64,000 nucleotides of DNA from Catenulispora acidiphila DSM 44928 (GTDB lineage Bacteria > Actinomycetota > Actinomycetes > Streptomycetales > Catenulisporaceae), in the NCBI RefSeq assembly GCF_000024025.1, contig NC_013131.1:6448001-6512000 (forward strand). Reading direction: 5' to 3'. The notes beneath the pieces are model-generated. The model was not told the DNA's origin. It did not search any database and saw nothing but the letters and a program-made list of their open reading frames with translations. Position numbers and translations under genes: made by a program. Of this stretch, positions 40,017-48,686 are shown piece after piece. Positions within the stretch are counted from its first letter, which is position 1. The number at the start of each line of letters is the position of its first letter.

Positions 40017-41512
40017 GAGCTCACCCCTGCCTTCTCACGCCGCGTGGGACGCAGCGTCCGGTCCAGATCGGTCCGCATCGTAGTTGCCGCGTCCAGAATG
40101 TAGTTCTGGCGCACCCGCCACGGACTGCGGTGCCCGGAGCGCGGGAACTCCTGGATCGAGCGCTGGATGTAGCCCGAACTCAGGTCCAGCAACGGCCGCT
40201 CGCGCAGTGTGCCGTCCGGGACCGGGACCACCGAGGAGTACCCGCGCGCCTTCATGTGGTTCAGCACCTTGCAGACCAACCGCGAGGTGAGGTCGCCGCG
40301 CAGCGTCCAGGAGGCGTTGGTGTAGCCGATGCACACCGCGAAGTTCGGGATGCCGGTCACCATCGCCCCGCGCCACACGAACTGCTTGGCCAGCGGCACC
40401 TCGACGCCGTCGACGCTCGGCGCGATCCCGCCGAGCGCCAGCAGCCGCAGCCCGGTGGCGGTGACCACGACGTCCGCCTCGAGCACCTTGCCCGAGACCA
40501 GCCGGATGCCTTCGGGCATGAACGCCTCGATGTGGTCGGTGACCACGTCCGCCTTGCCGCCGCGGATCGCGCGGAAGAAGTCGGCGTCCGGCGCCGCGCA
40601 CAGCCGCTGCTCCCAGGGGTTGTAGGTCGGCGTGAAGTGCTCGCGCACCATCTGCTCGTCCTTCAGGAACCGGTTCGCCAGCTTGGTGAGCATCTTGCGC
40701 GCGGCGGCGGGCCGGCGGCGGCAGAACTGGTAGACGCCGATGGTGAAGGCGATGTTCTTGGCGCGGATGATCCGGTGCGCGACCCGCGGCGGCAGCACGG
40801 CGCGCAGCTGGTCGGCCAGCTTGTCCCGGCCCGGCACGGCGCCGATCCAGCTCGGCGAGCGCTGCAGCATCGTGACGTGCTCGGCGTCCCGCACCATCGA
40901 GGGCACCAGCGTGACGGCGGTCGCGCCGCTGCCGATGATGACGACGCGCTTGCCGGCGTAGTCCAGGTCCTCGGGCCAGAACTGCGGGTGCACGACGGTG
41001 CCCTGGTAGTCGGCGACGCCCGGGAAGTCGGGGGTGTAGCCGCTGGCGTAGTCGTAGTACCCGGTGCAGGAGTACAGGAAGTCGCAGGTCAGCGTGCGGC
41101 GCTCAACGGCGGCATCGGCGGCATCGGCGTCGGCGGCATCAGCGACGCTCTGCTCGACGGTGACGGTCCAGCACGCCTGCTCGCTGGACCAGTCGGCGGC
41201 TACCACCCTGGTCCGGAAGCGGATCTTCTCCTCGATCCGGAACTGCTCGGCGGTGCTGCGGATGTAGTCCCGGATGGTGTCCCCGTCGGCGATGGACTTG
41301 GCCTCGCGCCAGGGCCGGAAGGCGTATCCCAGCGTGAACATGTCGGAGTCCGACCGCACGCCGGGATACCGGAACAGGTCCCACGTCCCGCCGATGGCGT
41401 CCCGGGCTTCCAGGATCACGTAACTGCGCTCTGGGCATTCGGTCTGCAGCCGGTATCCGGCTCCGATCCCGGACAGACCCGCGCCGACCACGACCACGTC
41501 GAAGTGCTCCAT
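40013..41512 (-). CDS. FAD-dependent monooxygenase, EthA/MymA-type (Baeyer-Villiger-like)
   Basis: 499 residues. FAD-binding GAGLSGIGAGYRLQ at the N-terminus, then the family block FRYPGVRSDSDMFTLGYAFRPW, the Baeyer-Villiger fingerprint YQGTVVHPQFWPED (aromatic-x-G-x3-H-x3-W-P), and the NADPH-binding GSGATAVTLVPSM. An insertion of Ala/Asp repeats (about residue 130-145) interrupts the middle. It inserts oxygen in ketones or sulfides using NADPH. ATG at 41512 has GAGGGG. It is followed by an SDR gene overlapping by four bases and preceded at 68 bases by a tiny basic ORF with a strong promoter. Confidence 0.93.
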   Translation of the reverse strand: MEHFDVVVVGAGLSGIGAGYRLQTECPERSYVILEARDAIGGTWDLFRYPGVRSDSDMFTLGYAFRPWREAKSIADGDTIRDYIRSTAEQFRIEEKIRFRTRVVAADWSSEQACWTVTVEQSVADAADADAADAAVERRTLTCDFLYSCTGYYDYASGYTPDFPGVADYQGTVVHPQFWPEDLDYAGKRVVIIGSGATAVTLVPSMVRDAEHVTMLQRSPSWIGAVPGRDKLADQLRAVLPPRVAHRIIRAKNIAFTIGVYQFCRRRPAAARKMLTKLANRFLKDEQMVREHFTPTYNPWEQRLCAAPDADFFRAIRGGKADVVTDHIEAFMPEGIRLVSGKVLEADVVVTATGLRLLALGGIAPSVDGVEVPLAKQFVWRGAMVTGIPNFAVCIGYTNASWTLRGDLTSRLVCKVLNHMKARGYSSVVPVPDGTLRERPLLDLSSGYIQRSIQEFPRSGHRSPWRVRQNYILDAATTMRTDLDRTLRPTRREKAGVSS

Positions 41513-41580
41513 GCCCCTCAGTGTGGCCGAGGATGGTTTACGCGACAAGGGTTTGTGTAAAGAAGATGTCCGGCGTGTCG

Positions 41581-41685
41581 CTAGCCGAGATGCCGGCCGT
41601 GCAGGCGGTGCTTGCGGATGTGGGCGATGGTGCGATGGCGGCGGATTTTGCCGTGGCGTCGCCGGAGTTTCCGCTTCTGGTTCAC
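41581..41685 (-). CDS. 34-residue Arg/His-rich basic protein
   Basis: Starts at GTG 41685 with AAAGGGG six bases before it, and stops with TAG at 41581. The product begins MNQKRKLRRRHGKIRRHRT and contains 10 Arg, 4 Lys and 6 His out of 34 residues with no acidic residue. A near-consensus promoter sits directly upstream, so the ORF is well supported. The size and charge recall small ribosomal proteins such as bS22, but the sequence does not clearly match. It could also be a leader peptide for the monooxygenase-SDR operon 68 bases downstream. I cannot assign a function. Confidence 0.6.
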   Translation of the reverse strand: MNQKRKLRRRHGKIRRHRTIAHIRKHRLHGRHLG

Positions 41686-41704
41686 CGACGTCCCCTTTCG
41701 CAGA

Positions 41705-41746
41705 GTTCGACTGACTCGAACCTAGTCACGGGACGTGCCCAGTCAA
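41705..41746 (-). promoter_or_regulatory. promoter of the basic small ORF / monooxygenase operon
   Basis: On the minus strand TTGACT (41741-41746), 16-base spacer, TAGGTT (41719-41724). The spacer holds the inverted repeat CACG/CGTG, and just past the -10 lies GTTCGA-N5-TCGAAC (41705-41721), both possible operators. Confidence 0.75.
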
Positions 41747-41766
41747 TACCTGTGCGCGATGGCGAG

Positions 41767-43047
41767 TCAGCGGTCCGCGCCGCCCAGCACCGGATCCACC
41801 GAGGCCACCACCGCCACGACGTCCGCGAGCATGCCGCCCTCGGCCATCGCCGACACCGCCTGCAGGTGCGTGAACGAGGGGTCGCGCAGGTGCACGCGGA
41901 ACGGCCGTGTGCCGCCGTCGCTGACGACGTGCGCGCCGAGTTCGCCGCGCGGGGACTCCACGAAGGAGTACACCTGCCCGGCCGGCACCACGAAACCCTC
42001 GGTGACCAGCTTGAAGTGGTGGATCAGCGCCTCCATCGACTGCGCCATGATGTGGCGGATCCACTCCTCGGAGTTGCCCAGCCCGTCGCCGCCGAGCGAC
42101 AGGCGCGCCGGCCAGGCGATCTTCGGGTCGGCGAGCATGACCGGTCCGGGTTCCAGGCGGTCCAGGGCCTGCTCGATGATGCGCAGCGATTCGGTCATCT
42201 CGTGCAGGCGCACCAGATAGCGGCCGTAGGCGTCGCAGCCGGTGTCGGTCGGTACCTCGAAGTCGTAGGTCTCATAGCCCAGATACGGGTCCGACTTGCG
42301 CAGGTCGTGCGCGAGTCCGGCGGCGCGCAGCACCGGGCCGGTGACGCCGAGCGCCATACAGCCCGGCAGGTCCAGATACCCGACGCCCTTGGTGCGTCTG
42401 ACGAACACCGGGTTGGCGCTCAGCAGGCGTTCGTAGTCCAGGATCCGTTTGGGGAACTCGACAATCAGGGCTCTGATCTGCTCGACGACGCCGTCGGGGA
42501 GGTCCTGCGCGAGCCCGCCGGGACGGACGTAGGCGTGGTTCATCCGGTTCCCCGTGACCGCCTCCAGGACGTCCAGGATCGGCTCGCGGTCGCGGAACCC
42601 GTTGGTCATCACCGTCATCGCGCCGAGTTCCATGCCGCCGGTGGCCAGGGCCACCAGGTGCGAGGAGATGCGGTTCAGCTCCATCAGCAGGACCCTGATG
42701 ACGTTCGCGCGCGGCGGCACGTCGTCCTCGACGCCGAGCAGCGCCTCGACCGCGCGGCAGTAGACGGTCTCGTTGAACAGCGGCATCAGGTAGTCGGCGC
42801 GGGTCAGGAAGGTCACCGCCTGGGTCCAGTTCCGGTACTCCAGGTTCTTCTCGATGCCGGTGTGCAGGTAGCCGATGCCGCAGCGGGCCTCGATGACGCT
42901 CTCGCCCTCGATCTCCAGGATCAGGCGCAGCACGCCGTGGGTCGAGGGGTGCTGCGGTCCCATGTTGACGACGAGGCGCTCTTGGCCGTCGCCCCCGGCT
43001 CCGGGGGTGCGTTCGGCATCGCGCAGGACTTCGTCCCAGTCGTACAC
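41767..43047 (-). CDS. nuoD: NADH-quinone oxidoreductase subunit D (orphan copy)
   Basis: 426 residues matching the 49-kDa subunit: [15 protein letters not shown] near the start, [39 protein letters not shown], and a C-terminal [15 protein letters not shown]. NuoD sits in the peripheral arm near the quinone site and works with NuoC and NuoB. No other nuo genes are near: the flanks are an unrelated DUF5990 gene and the basic small ORF. It is probably a second copy beside a full nuo operon elsewhere (inference). Start GTG at 43047. It cannot make complex I alone. Confidence 0.92.
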   Translation of the reverse strand: MYDWDEVLRDAERTPGAGGDGQERLVVNMGPQHPSTHGVLRLILEIEGESVIEARCGIGYLHTGIEKNLEYRNWTQAVTFLTRADYLMPLFNETVYCRAVEALLGVEDDVPPRANVIRVLLMELNRISSHLVALATGGMELGAMTVMTNGFRDREPILDVLEAVTGNRMNHAYVRPGGLAQDLPDGVVEQIRALIVEFPKRILDYERLLSANPVFVRRTKGVGYLDLPGCMALGVTGPVLRAAGLAHDLRKSDPYLGYETYDFEVPTDTGCDAYGRYLVRLHEMTESLRIIEQALDRLEPGPVMLADPKIAWPARLSLGGDGLGNSEEWIRHIMAQSMEALIHHFKLVTEGFVVPAGQVYSFVESPRGELGAHVVSDGGTRPFRVHLRDPSFTHLQAVSAMAEGGMLADVVAVVASVDPVLGGADR

Positions 43048-43415
43048 ATGGGGCGTTTTTCCCTATTGGCAGCGATGAAACTGTTATGCGATGCGCTGGC
43101 GGGGCGAGTCTGGAATGGCGCAGGTCGGGGCGGGTGCGCGCGGTGCCCTGAATGGGGGAGGCCCGGTCACCGTCAGCGATGCTCAACTCCCTCGGGCGCG
43201 GCACCGCCGGAGACGCCCGGTTCGCGCGTATATTCGAAGAAGCGGACTGCCGCCGGGTGTCCTGCATGTACTACCTGGCGGTGCCGGCGCGGGTGGGGCG
43301 CGGGTTCGCGCGGCCGCTCGTGCCGGCCCTGGGCGGTCGGCGTCCCGGTTCGCCGGGGCGGCCGGCCGCCGCTTCTTCTCCCCACTATGTCAGGCCTCTG
43401 ATTCGGGGAGTCTCA
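43048..43415. other. 368-base gap upstream of nuoD
   Basis: Holds AT-rich spots (GTATATTCGAAG near 43226; TTTTTCCCTATTGG near the nuoD start) that may belong to the nuoD promoter. No open frame has plausible coding character, and no RNA gene was recognised. Confidence 0.4.
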
Positions 43416-43844
43416 TCACGGGGCGCCGACGGTCCACTCCACCGCCGGCGGCAGCAGCCGGGCCACGACCGGACCACCCTTGCGTCCGGTCAGCCCGAGG
43501 CGGGCCCGCAGCGCGCCGGCGGCGACGCCGGCGTCGAACACGTCCTGCGGGATGCCGGCGATCATCAGCTTCGAGCGGCAGAACATGGTGTAGCCGCCGT
43601 CCTCGCCGACGCGGTTCCACGACAGGTAGACGAAGCGTCCGCCGATACCGTCCTGGACGTGGCGGCCGCGCAGCGTGCGCTCGCCGCGCTTGGTGGTGAA
43701 CGGCTCGACCGTCAGATCCCACACCGCCTCGGCGGCGTCGCCGGCCACCGGGTCCAGCAATTCCGCCGGCTTGTCCCTGGCCTGGACCGCGACCACGACG
43801 CCCGGCAGGCCCGGCAGCTCGCGTCCCTCGATGCGCAGCAGCAT
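43416..43844 (-). CDS. DUF5990-family protein
   Basis: 142 residues. It matches the actinobacterial DUF5990 pattern: MLLRIEGRELPGLPGVVVAVQ at the N-terminus, WDLTVEPF, RGRHVQDGIGGRFVYLSW and the C-terminal LTGRKGGPVVARLLPPAVEW. The family is of unknown function and often found near single-domain regulators. The product is a small soluble beta-rich protein. ATG at 43844 is the start; the long upstream frame is the antisense of the next gene. Confidence 0.8.
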   Translation of the reverse strand: MLLRIEGRELPGLPGVVVAVQARDKPAELLDPVAGDAAEAVWDLTVEPFTTKRGERTLRGRHVQDGIGGRFVYLSWNRVGEDGGYTMFCRSKLMIAGIPQDVFDAGVAAGALRARLGLTGRKGGPVVARLLPPAVEWTVGAP

Positions 43845-43937
43845 GTGACCATGCTCGCATGCCGGGCAGACAGGTCCCCGGCGCCGCCGCGCTGCGTATC
43901 CTTTTGCGGTGAACACGCAAGCGACGGGGGCGGGGCG

Positions 43938-44444
43938 ATGACCATCTGCGAAGTCCGGCAGCCGGCCGACCACCACACGGTCGAGTCCTGGCAGCGCCGC
44001 GAACCGGCCCTGCGAGCGGCAGCCGTCCTCGGCATAGGCCCGGTCGCCACAGCCCTCGCCGAAGCAGCCCAAGCCCTCCTCGCCGAAGGCACCCCCCTCC
44101 GCCTGGTCACCGACCCCGAGTACCTGGTCGTCCTCGGCGAGGAACCAACCCTCCCCTGGGTCGAGGGCGCCCGCTACCTCGGCTGGGACGGCAAAGCCCT
44201 GACCCTCACCACCCACCAGGTCCTCCCCGCCCCAGACCTGTGGCGCGAGGCAGCCCTCGCCGCCGGCACGGCCCAGCCGGGCTCCTTGGTGATCGTGCTG
44301 CCCGACCAGGTCCTGATCGCGGCAGGTGAGCATGCGGACGACGCGGCGATCGCGGCGCCGACGGCTGCGACAGCGGCTGCTACTGCGACTGCGACTGCGA
44401 CTGCGACAGCGGCTGCGACAGCGATAGCGGTGCAGCAGGCCTGA
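43938..44444 (+). CDS. bpX5-like domain protein (MoxR-vWA-beta-propeller system type)
   Basis: 168 residues. The segment WQRREPALRAAAVLGIGPVA through LVVLGEEPTLPWVEGARYLGWDG and LVIVLPDQVLIA looks to me like the bpX5 domain of the MoxR-vWA-beta-propeller ternary systems, but I assign this from memory and only tentatively. No MoxR ATPase or vWA gene is in the window, so it would be an orphan. The C-terminus is an Ala/Thr repeat of about 30 residues coded by a GCGACT hexamer repeat. ATG at 43938 has a G-rich ribosome-binding site. Confidence 0.65.
   Translation: MTICEVRQPADHHTVESWQRREPALRAAAVLGIGPVATALAEAAQALLAEGTPLRLVTDPEYLVVLGEEPTLPWVEGARYLGWDGKALTLTTHQVLPAPDLWREAALAAGTAQPGSLVIVLPDQVLIAAGEHADDAAIAAPTAATAAATATATATATAAATAIAVQQA
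44364..44430 (+). repeat. GCGACT/GCGACA hexamer repeat at the gene's 3' end
   Basis: About ten imperfect hexamers, including four perfect GCGACT copies, code the Ala-Thr tail of the preceding gene. Confidence 0.85.
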
Positions 44445-44561
44445 GGGGCATGAGCGCTATCGGCTGAGCGGTTCAGCCTGACCGCACCGCAATCGCAACC
44501 GCCGGGCGAGCAGCAGACATCACAAGCCAAGCAGCCGCCTCGCCATCGCCGGCCGCGCTCC

Positions 44562-45791
44562 CTAATCCGCCCACAGCACCTTCCCCCGAGCCGCGACGCG
44601 CTCCACCATCCGCTTCCCGGCCTCCGCCACCGACATGGGCTCCAGTTTCCGTCCGTCGCGCAGCCGGATCGCGACCGCGTCCGCAGCCGCCTCGCGTCCG
44701 CCGATGACCGCCTGGTACGGCACCAGGCGTGCCTCGCGGATGCGCGCGCCGAGGCTGCCGCGCTCGGGGTCCATCAGCTCCGAGCGCAGGCCGAGGTCGA
44801 GGCACAGGTCGTGGAACGCTCGGGCCGCGCCTGCCTCGTCCTCGCCGACCGGCAGGACCGCCACCTGCACCGGTGCGAGCCAGGCGGGAAACGCGCCGCC
44901 GTGCTGCTCGATCAGGTGGGCCACGACGCGCTCCATGCTGCCGACGATGCTGCGGTGGACCATCACCGGGCGGTGGCGGGCGCCGTCGGCGCCGATGTAC
45001 TCCAGGGCGAACTGCTCGGGTTGGTGGAAGTCGATCTGGACGGTGGACAGGGTCGACTCGCGGCCGGCCGGGTCGGCGATCTGGATGTCGATCTTCGGGC
45101 CGTAGAACGCCGCCTCGCCTTCGGCCTCCTCGTACGCCAGGCCCGAGGCGTCCAGGACCTCGCGCAGCATCGCGGTGGCGCGCTGCCACATCTGCGGCTT
45201 GTCGACGTACTTGCCGCCCGGGCCGGGAAGCGACAGCCGGATGCGGGCCGCCTCGATGCCGAGCGCCTCGTAGGCGTCGCGGATCAGCTTCAGCGCGTCC
45301 TGCGCCTCCTGCGCGACCTGCTCCAGGGTGCAGAAGATGTGCGCGTCGTTCAGGGTGATGGCGCGGACGCGGGTCAGACCGCCGAGCGCGCCGGACATCT
45401 CCGAGCGGAACATGCCGCCGATCTCGGCCATGCGCAGCGGCAGTTCGCGGTAGCTGTGCGCGCGGGAGCGGTAGATCAGCGCGTGGGTCGGGCACAGGCT
45501 CGGGCGCAGCACCATCTGCTCGGCGCCCAGATCCATCGGCGGGAACATGTCCTCGCTGTAGTGCGACCAGTGCCCGGAGATCTCGTACAGCTCGCGTTTG
45601 CCGAGCACCGGCGAGTACACGTGCTGATACCCGGCACGTCTCTCAACGGACCGGATGTACTCCTCCACCGCATGCCGTACCACCGCGCCGTCGGGCAGCC
45701 AGTACGGCAGCCCGGCGCCGATCAGCGGGTCGGTGTCGAACAGGCCGAGCTCGCGGCCGAGCCTGCGGTGGTCGTGCTGGATCTCGCTCAT
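44562..45791 (-). CDS. short threonyl-tRNA synthetase (no TGS or editing domain)
   Basis: 409 residues against about 640-660 for full ThrRS. It begins directly at the catalytic class II core: motif 1 region (YQHVYSPVLGKRELY), SGHWSHYSEDMF, CPTHALIYRSRAHSYRELPLRMAEIG, motif 2 FRSEMSGALGGLTRVR, and motif 3 (VMVHRSIVGSMERVVAHLIE), followed by an anticodon-binding domain (VAVLPVGEDEAGAA). TGS and N2 editing domains are missing, so mischarged Ser-tRNA could not be cleared by this protein. It is probably a second, conditionally used ThrRS; such short forms occur in Streptomyces and some confer resistance to ThrRS inhibitors. ATG at 45791 with GAGGAG. Preceded by a Thr leader peptide and an attenuator. 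Confidence 0.93.
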   Translation of the reverse strand: MSEIQHDHRRLGRELGLFDTDPLIGAGLPYWLPDGAVVRHAVEEYIRSVERRAGYQHVYSPVLGKRELYEISGHWSHYSEDMFPPMDLGAEQMVLRPSLCPTHALIYRSRAHSYRELPLRMAEIGGMFRSEMSGALGGLTRVRAITLNDAHIFCTLEQVAQEAQDALKLIRDAYEALGIEAARIRLSLPGPGGKYVDKPQMWQRATAMLREVLDASGLAYEEAEGEAAFYGPKIDIQIADPAGRESTLSTVQIDFHQPEQFALEYIGADGARHRPVMVHRSIVGSMERVVAHLIEQHGGAFPAWLAPVQVAVLPVGEDEAGAARAFHDLCLDLGLRSELMDPERGSLGARIREARLVPYQAVIGGREAAADAVAIRLRDGRKLEPMSVAEAGKRMVERVAARGKVLWAD

Positions 45792-45868
45792 GGGACTTCT
45801 CCTCGCTGGCATCAACTGGCATCGACTGACATCAGGTGTGCGGGAGGGGCGAGGGTCCCGGGAGAACG

Positions 45869-45902
45869 ACGAAGCCCCGGGGCACTCGCCCCGGGGCTTC
45901 GT
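45869..45902 (-). promoter_or_regulatory. attenuator hairpin of the short thrS gene
   Basis: A perfect 15-bp GC-rich stem (45888-45902 with 45869-45883) with a four-base loop, starting 14 bases after the leader-peptide stop and 78 bases before the synthetase start. On the minus strand it is followed by CGTTCT. A smaller CGCCGG/CCGGCG hairpin overlaps the leader codons and could compete with it. Confidence 0.75.
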
Positions 45903-45916
45903 TGCTGGTTCAGGAA

Positions 45917-45967
45917 TCAGCGCGCCGGGACGGTGTCCGGCGTCGTCGTCTGCATAGCGCGCTTCAT
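45917..45967 (-). CDS. Thr-rich leader peptide
   Basis: A 16-residue ORF, MKRAMQTTTPDTVPAR, with four Thr including three consecutive ACG codons, in front of the attenuator of a threonyl-tRNA synthetase gene. Ribosome stalling at the Thr codons when charged tRNA-Thr is scarce would favour read-through into the synthetase. The promoter places the transcript start at or next to its ATG, so it is likely a leaderless message. A shorter version from the second ATG at 45955 is possible. There is no T-box sequence. Confidence 0.75.
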   Translation of the reverse strand: MKRAMQTTTPDTVPAR

Positions 45968-45974
45968 GCCGTCA

Positions 45975-46003
45975 ACGGTAGCAGAGAGGTGGCAGACAGG
46001 TCA
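45975..46003 (-). promoter_or_regulatory. promoter of the Thr leader
   Basis: On the minus strand TGACCT (45998-46003), 17 bases, TACCGT (45975-45980). The expected start falls at about 45967-45968, on the leader ATG. Confidence 0.55.
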
Positions 46004-46016
46004 TACAAGGGATACG

Positions 46017-47717
46017 TCATGCAGATGACACGTCCCGCCGCCGGAACCCGACCAGCCCGACCGCCGAGAGAACCGCGGCCACCGCCGTCATCCACACCAG
46101 CGGCGTCCAGTGGAACACCCCGCCGGGAACCTTCGGAATGTGCGTGAACGGCGTCAGGTCCAAGAACCACTGCCCAGCGTTCACCAACGGGCCCAGATAA
46201 GCGATGAACACCAGCACGCCGAACACCCCATACGCCCCCGCCGTCCACTTCGGCATCAGCCCGAACAGCGCCACCGCGACCGCCGCGATGATCCACAACG
46301 CCGGCGTGGTGATCAGCCCGGCTCGCACCATCCGTCCGACCCACCCCCAGAAATCCCCCAGCACCGCCCCGGCGCCGACCCCCACCCCGAGCCCGCCCGC
46401 CGCCATCACCAGCGCGCTGCCGACCGCCGGGAACACCAGGTGGCTGCCCGCCCACGCCAGCCGCCCGGCCGACCCGGACAGCACCGGCTCGGCACGCCCC
46501 GAGGTCTCCTCCCCGCGCAGCCGCAGCACCGCCTGCACCGCGTAGAACGCCGCGGCCATCCCCAGGAAGCTGACGGCGGTCGCCAAGTAGGAGTCGGTCA
46601 GTCCCTGCACCCCGCCATAGCGACCGATGATCTTCTCAACCTGCTGATTGTCGTTCAGCAACTGGTCGATGCCCTTGGCGATGGATCCCATGACGATCCC
46701 GAACACGAAGATCCCAGCCATCCACCCCAGCAACGTCGGCTGCTGCAAACACCGCCCCAACCCGAACACGCCGCGCAACCCGGGTCCGGCACTCGCCGGT
46801 CCCGGACGCTGCGGCAACAGCCCGCTGCCCAGATCCCGCGCGTTCTGCACCCGATAGCCGACGGCAGCGGCCACGACCCCGGCGGCCAGCGTCACACCGA
46901 GGACCCACCACCGGTTCCCGGCCCACGGATGCACCCGCTCGATCCACCCGAACGGCGACAGCCACGCCACCCACCCGGCGCCGCCGCTGTTCCCCGCCGC
47001 GTCGCCGACCGTACGCAGCAGATACGCCACGCCGAGGACGAGCGCCCCGATCCCGTTGGCGGCGCGCCCGGTCTCGGTGAGCTGCACCGCGACCGCCTGC
47101 GTCCCGGCGAACGCCACGCCGACGGCGAACAGGCACGCCCCGAATGCCAGCGCGCCGCCCGCGCCCTGACCCAACGCCACCATCACCACAGCGGTTAGCA
47201 GCCCGATCCCGAAGCAGACGCCGACAGCGATGGAAAGCGCCGCGCTCAACGGCGCGTTACGTCCCACCGCGCCGGACCCGAGCAGCTCTAGCCGCCCGGA
47301 CTCCTCCTCGGCGCGAGTGTGCCGGGTGATCAGCAGGACCACCATGATGCCGATCAGCAGGCCGCCGAAACCCAGCGTGCGCCAGGCGGTCAGGGCGCCG
47401 AGGCTGTGGGTGTCGTAGAGCGGGCCGTACAGCGCGCGCAGCGAGGGGTTCGTGCCGATGCTGGCGCCGAGCTTGTCGCGGTCGCTCTGCGCCGGATACA
47501 GCTTCTTCAACGAGTACGCGGTCCCGCCGACGGTCGCCAGCAGCGCGTAGATCCACACCGGCAGCATGATGCGGTCGCGGTGCGAGGCGAGCTTGATCAG
47601 GGTACGAAGACCGCTGTCGGAGTCGGCCTGCGCGCCGGGTTCGGTGGCGAACTTGGAGGTCTTGGTGGAGGCCTTCTTGTCGCTCTTCTTCGGCTCCGAC
47701 GCCGTCTCGGCACTCAC
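46017..47717 (-). CDS. ABC-2 type exporter permease
   Basis: 566 residues with about twelve membrane helices in two halves, as in the actinobacterial 'polyketide antibiotic' exporter permeases. A Lys/Ser-rich cytoplasmic N-terminus (about 35 residues) precedes the first helix ([17 protein letters not shown]). Other helices include [30 protein letters not shown] and [18 protein letters not shown] at 47717 overlaps the ATPase stop as GTGA. It exports an unknown compound, possibly a drug, with the partner ATPase; the divergent MarR-type regulator probably controls both. Confidence 0.9.
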   Translation of the reverse strand: MSAETASEPKKSDKKASTKTSKFATEPGAQADSDSGLRTLIKLASHRDRIMLPVWIYALLATVGGTAYSLKKLYPAQSDRDKLGASIGTNPSLRALYGPLYDTHSLGALTAWRTLGFGGLLIGIMVVLLITRHTRAEEESGRLELLGSGAVGRNAPLSAALSIAVGVCFGIGLLTAVVMVALGQGAGGALAFGACLFAVGVAFAGTQAVAVQLTETGRAANGIGALVLGVAYLLRTVGDAAGNSGGAGWVAWLSPFGWIERVHPWAGNRWWVLGVTLAAGVVAAAVGYRVQNARDLGSGLLPQRPGPASAGPGLRGVFGLGRCLQQPTLLGWMAGIFVFGIVMGSIAKGIDQLLNDNQQVEKIIGRYGGVQGLTDSYLATAVSFLGMAAAFYAVQAVLRLRGEETSGRAEPVLSGSAGRLAWAGSHLVFPAVGSALVMAAGGLGVGVGAGAVLGDFWGWVGRMVRAGLITTPALWIIAAVAVALFGLMPKWTAGAYGVFGVLVFIAYLGPLVNAGQWFLDLTPFTHIPKVPGGVFHWTPLVWMTAVAAVLSAVGLVGFRRRDVSSA

Positions 47718-48610
47718 TGCTGCGCCCCTTCGGGCTCGTAGTGCCGCAGGAACAGCTCCTCCAGCGTCGGCGGCCGGCTGACCAGCGTCTTCACGCCGAC
47801 CGCGGTCAGCGCCTTGAGCACGCCGTCGAGGTGGTCGGTGTCGACCTGGCCGGCGAACGTCGCGGCGCCGACCTTGGCGTCGTGCACGCCGGGCAGGTCC
47901 GCGATCCCGGTCGGCGCGCCGGCGAGTTCGGCCTGGACGGTGGTGCGCGTCAGGTGCCGCAGCTCGGCCAGCGAGCCGGTCTCCACGGTCTTGCCGGCGC
48001 GGATGATGTTCACCCGGTCGCACAGCGCCTCGACCTCGGACAGGATGTGGCTGGAGAGCAGGATGGTGCGGCCGCGCTCGCGCTCGTCGGCGACGCACTG
48101 CCGGAACACGTCCTCCATCAGCGGGTCCAGGCCGGACGTCGGCTCGTCGAAGACCAGCAGCTCCACATCCGAGGCCAGGGCTGCGATCAGCGCGACTTTC
48201 TGGCGGTTGCCCTTGGAGTACTGGCCGCCCTTCTTGGTCGGATCCAGCTCGAACCGCTCCAGCAGATCGGCGCGGCGGCGCGCGTCGACCCCGCCGTGCA
48301 GCCCGCCGAGCAGGTCGATCACCTCCCCGCCGGACAGGCTCCGCCACAGGGTGACGTCGCCGGGCACGTAGGCCAGCCGCTTGTGCAGGGCCACACGGTC
48401 GCGCCAGGGATCGCCGCCGAGCAGCGCCGCCTGCCCGGCATCGGCGCGGATCAGGCCCAGCAGGACCCGGATCGCCGTCGACTTGCCTGCCCCGTTGGGT
48501 CCCAGGAAGCCCAGGACCTCCCCCTCCTGGACGGTCAGGTCCAGGCCGTCGAGCGCACGGGTCCGGCCGAACGTCTTCACCAGGCCGGACGCGCTGATCG
48601 CAGTCGTCAT
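47714..48610 (-). CDS. ABC exporter ATP-binding protein, DrrA-type
   Basis: 298 residues: Walker [11 protein letters not shown]-loop YVPGDVTLW, signature [15 protein letters not shown] (SKGN form), Walker [14 protein letters not shown] and H-loop [13 protein letters not shown]. The DrrA/CcmA type is typical of drug and lipid exporters. The C-terminal 80 residues form the regulatory domain seen in this class. ATG at 48610. It is the first gene of the two-gene exporter operon and is divergent from a MarR-type regulator 76 bases away. Confidence 0.95.
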   Translation of the reverse strand: MTTAISASGLVKTFGRTRALDGLDLTVQEGEVLGFLGPNGAGKSTAIRVLLGLIRADAGQAALLGGDPWRDRVALHKRLAYVPGDVTLWRSLSGGEVIDLLGGLHGGVDARRRADLLERFELDPTKKGGQYSKGNRQKVALIAALASDVELLVFDEPTSGLDPLMEDVFRQCVADERERGRTILLSSHILSEVEALCDRVNIIRAGKTVETGSLAELRHLTRTTVQAELAGAPTGIADLPGVHDAKVGAATFAGQVDTDHLDGVLKALTAVGVKTLVSRPPTLEELFLRHYEPEGAQQ

Positions 48611-48632
48611 GCGGCCGATGCTACTCCGAATC

Positions 48633-48648
48633 TTCAGAGATTTGTGAA
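48633..48648. promoter_or_regulatory. candidate operator of the exporter/regulator pair
   Basis: TTCA-N8-TGAA palindrome (TTCAGAGATTTGTGAA) in the AT-rich divergent promoter region. The half-sites are short, so support is limited. Confidence 0.35.
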
Positions 48649-48686
48649 TGTTATGAAAGCGCGAGCGGGACCGCTACCGTGGGGGG

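Noticed and set aside
41705-41730. tRNA-like T-loop (GGTTCGAGTC) on the minus strand
   Set aside because: No acceptor stem, anticodon arm or CCA end; the bases belong to an inverted repeat next to a promoter.
45816-46010. T-box riboswitch ahead of the short ThrRS
   Set aside because: The conserved T-box antiterminator sequence is not found on the minus strand; a Thr leader ORF with attenuator explains the region better.
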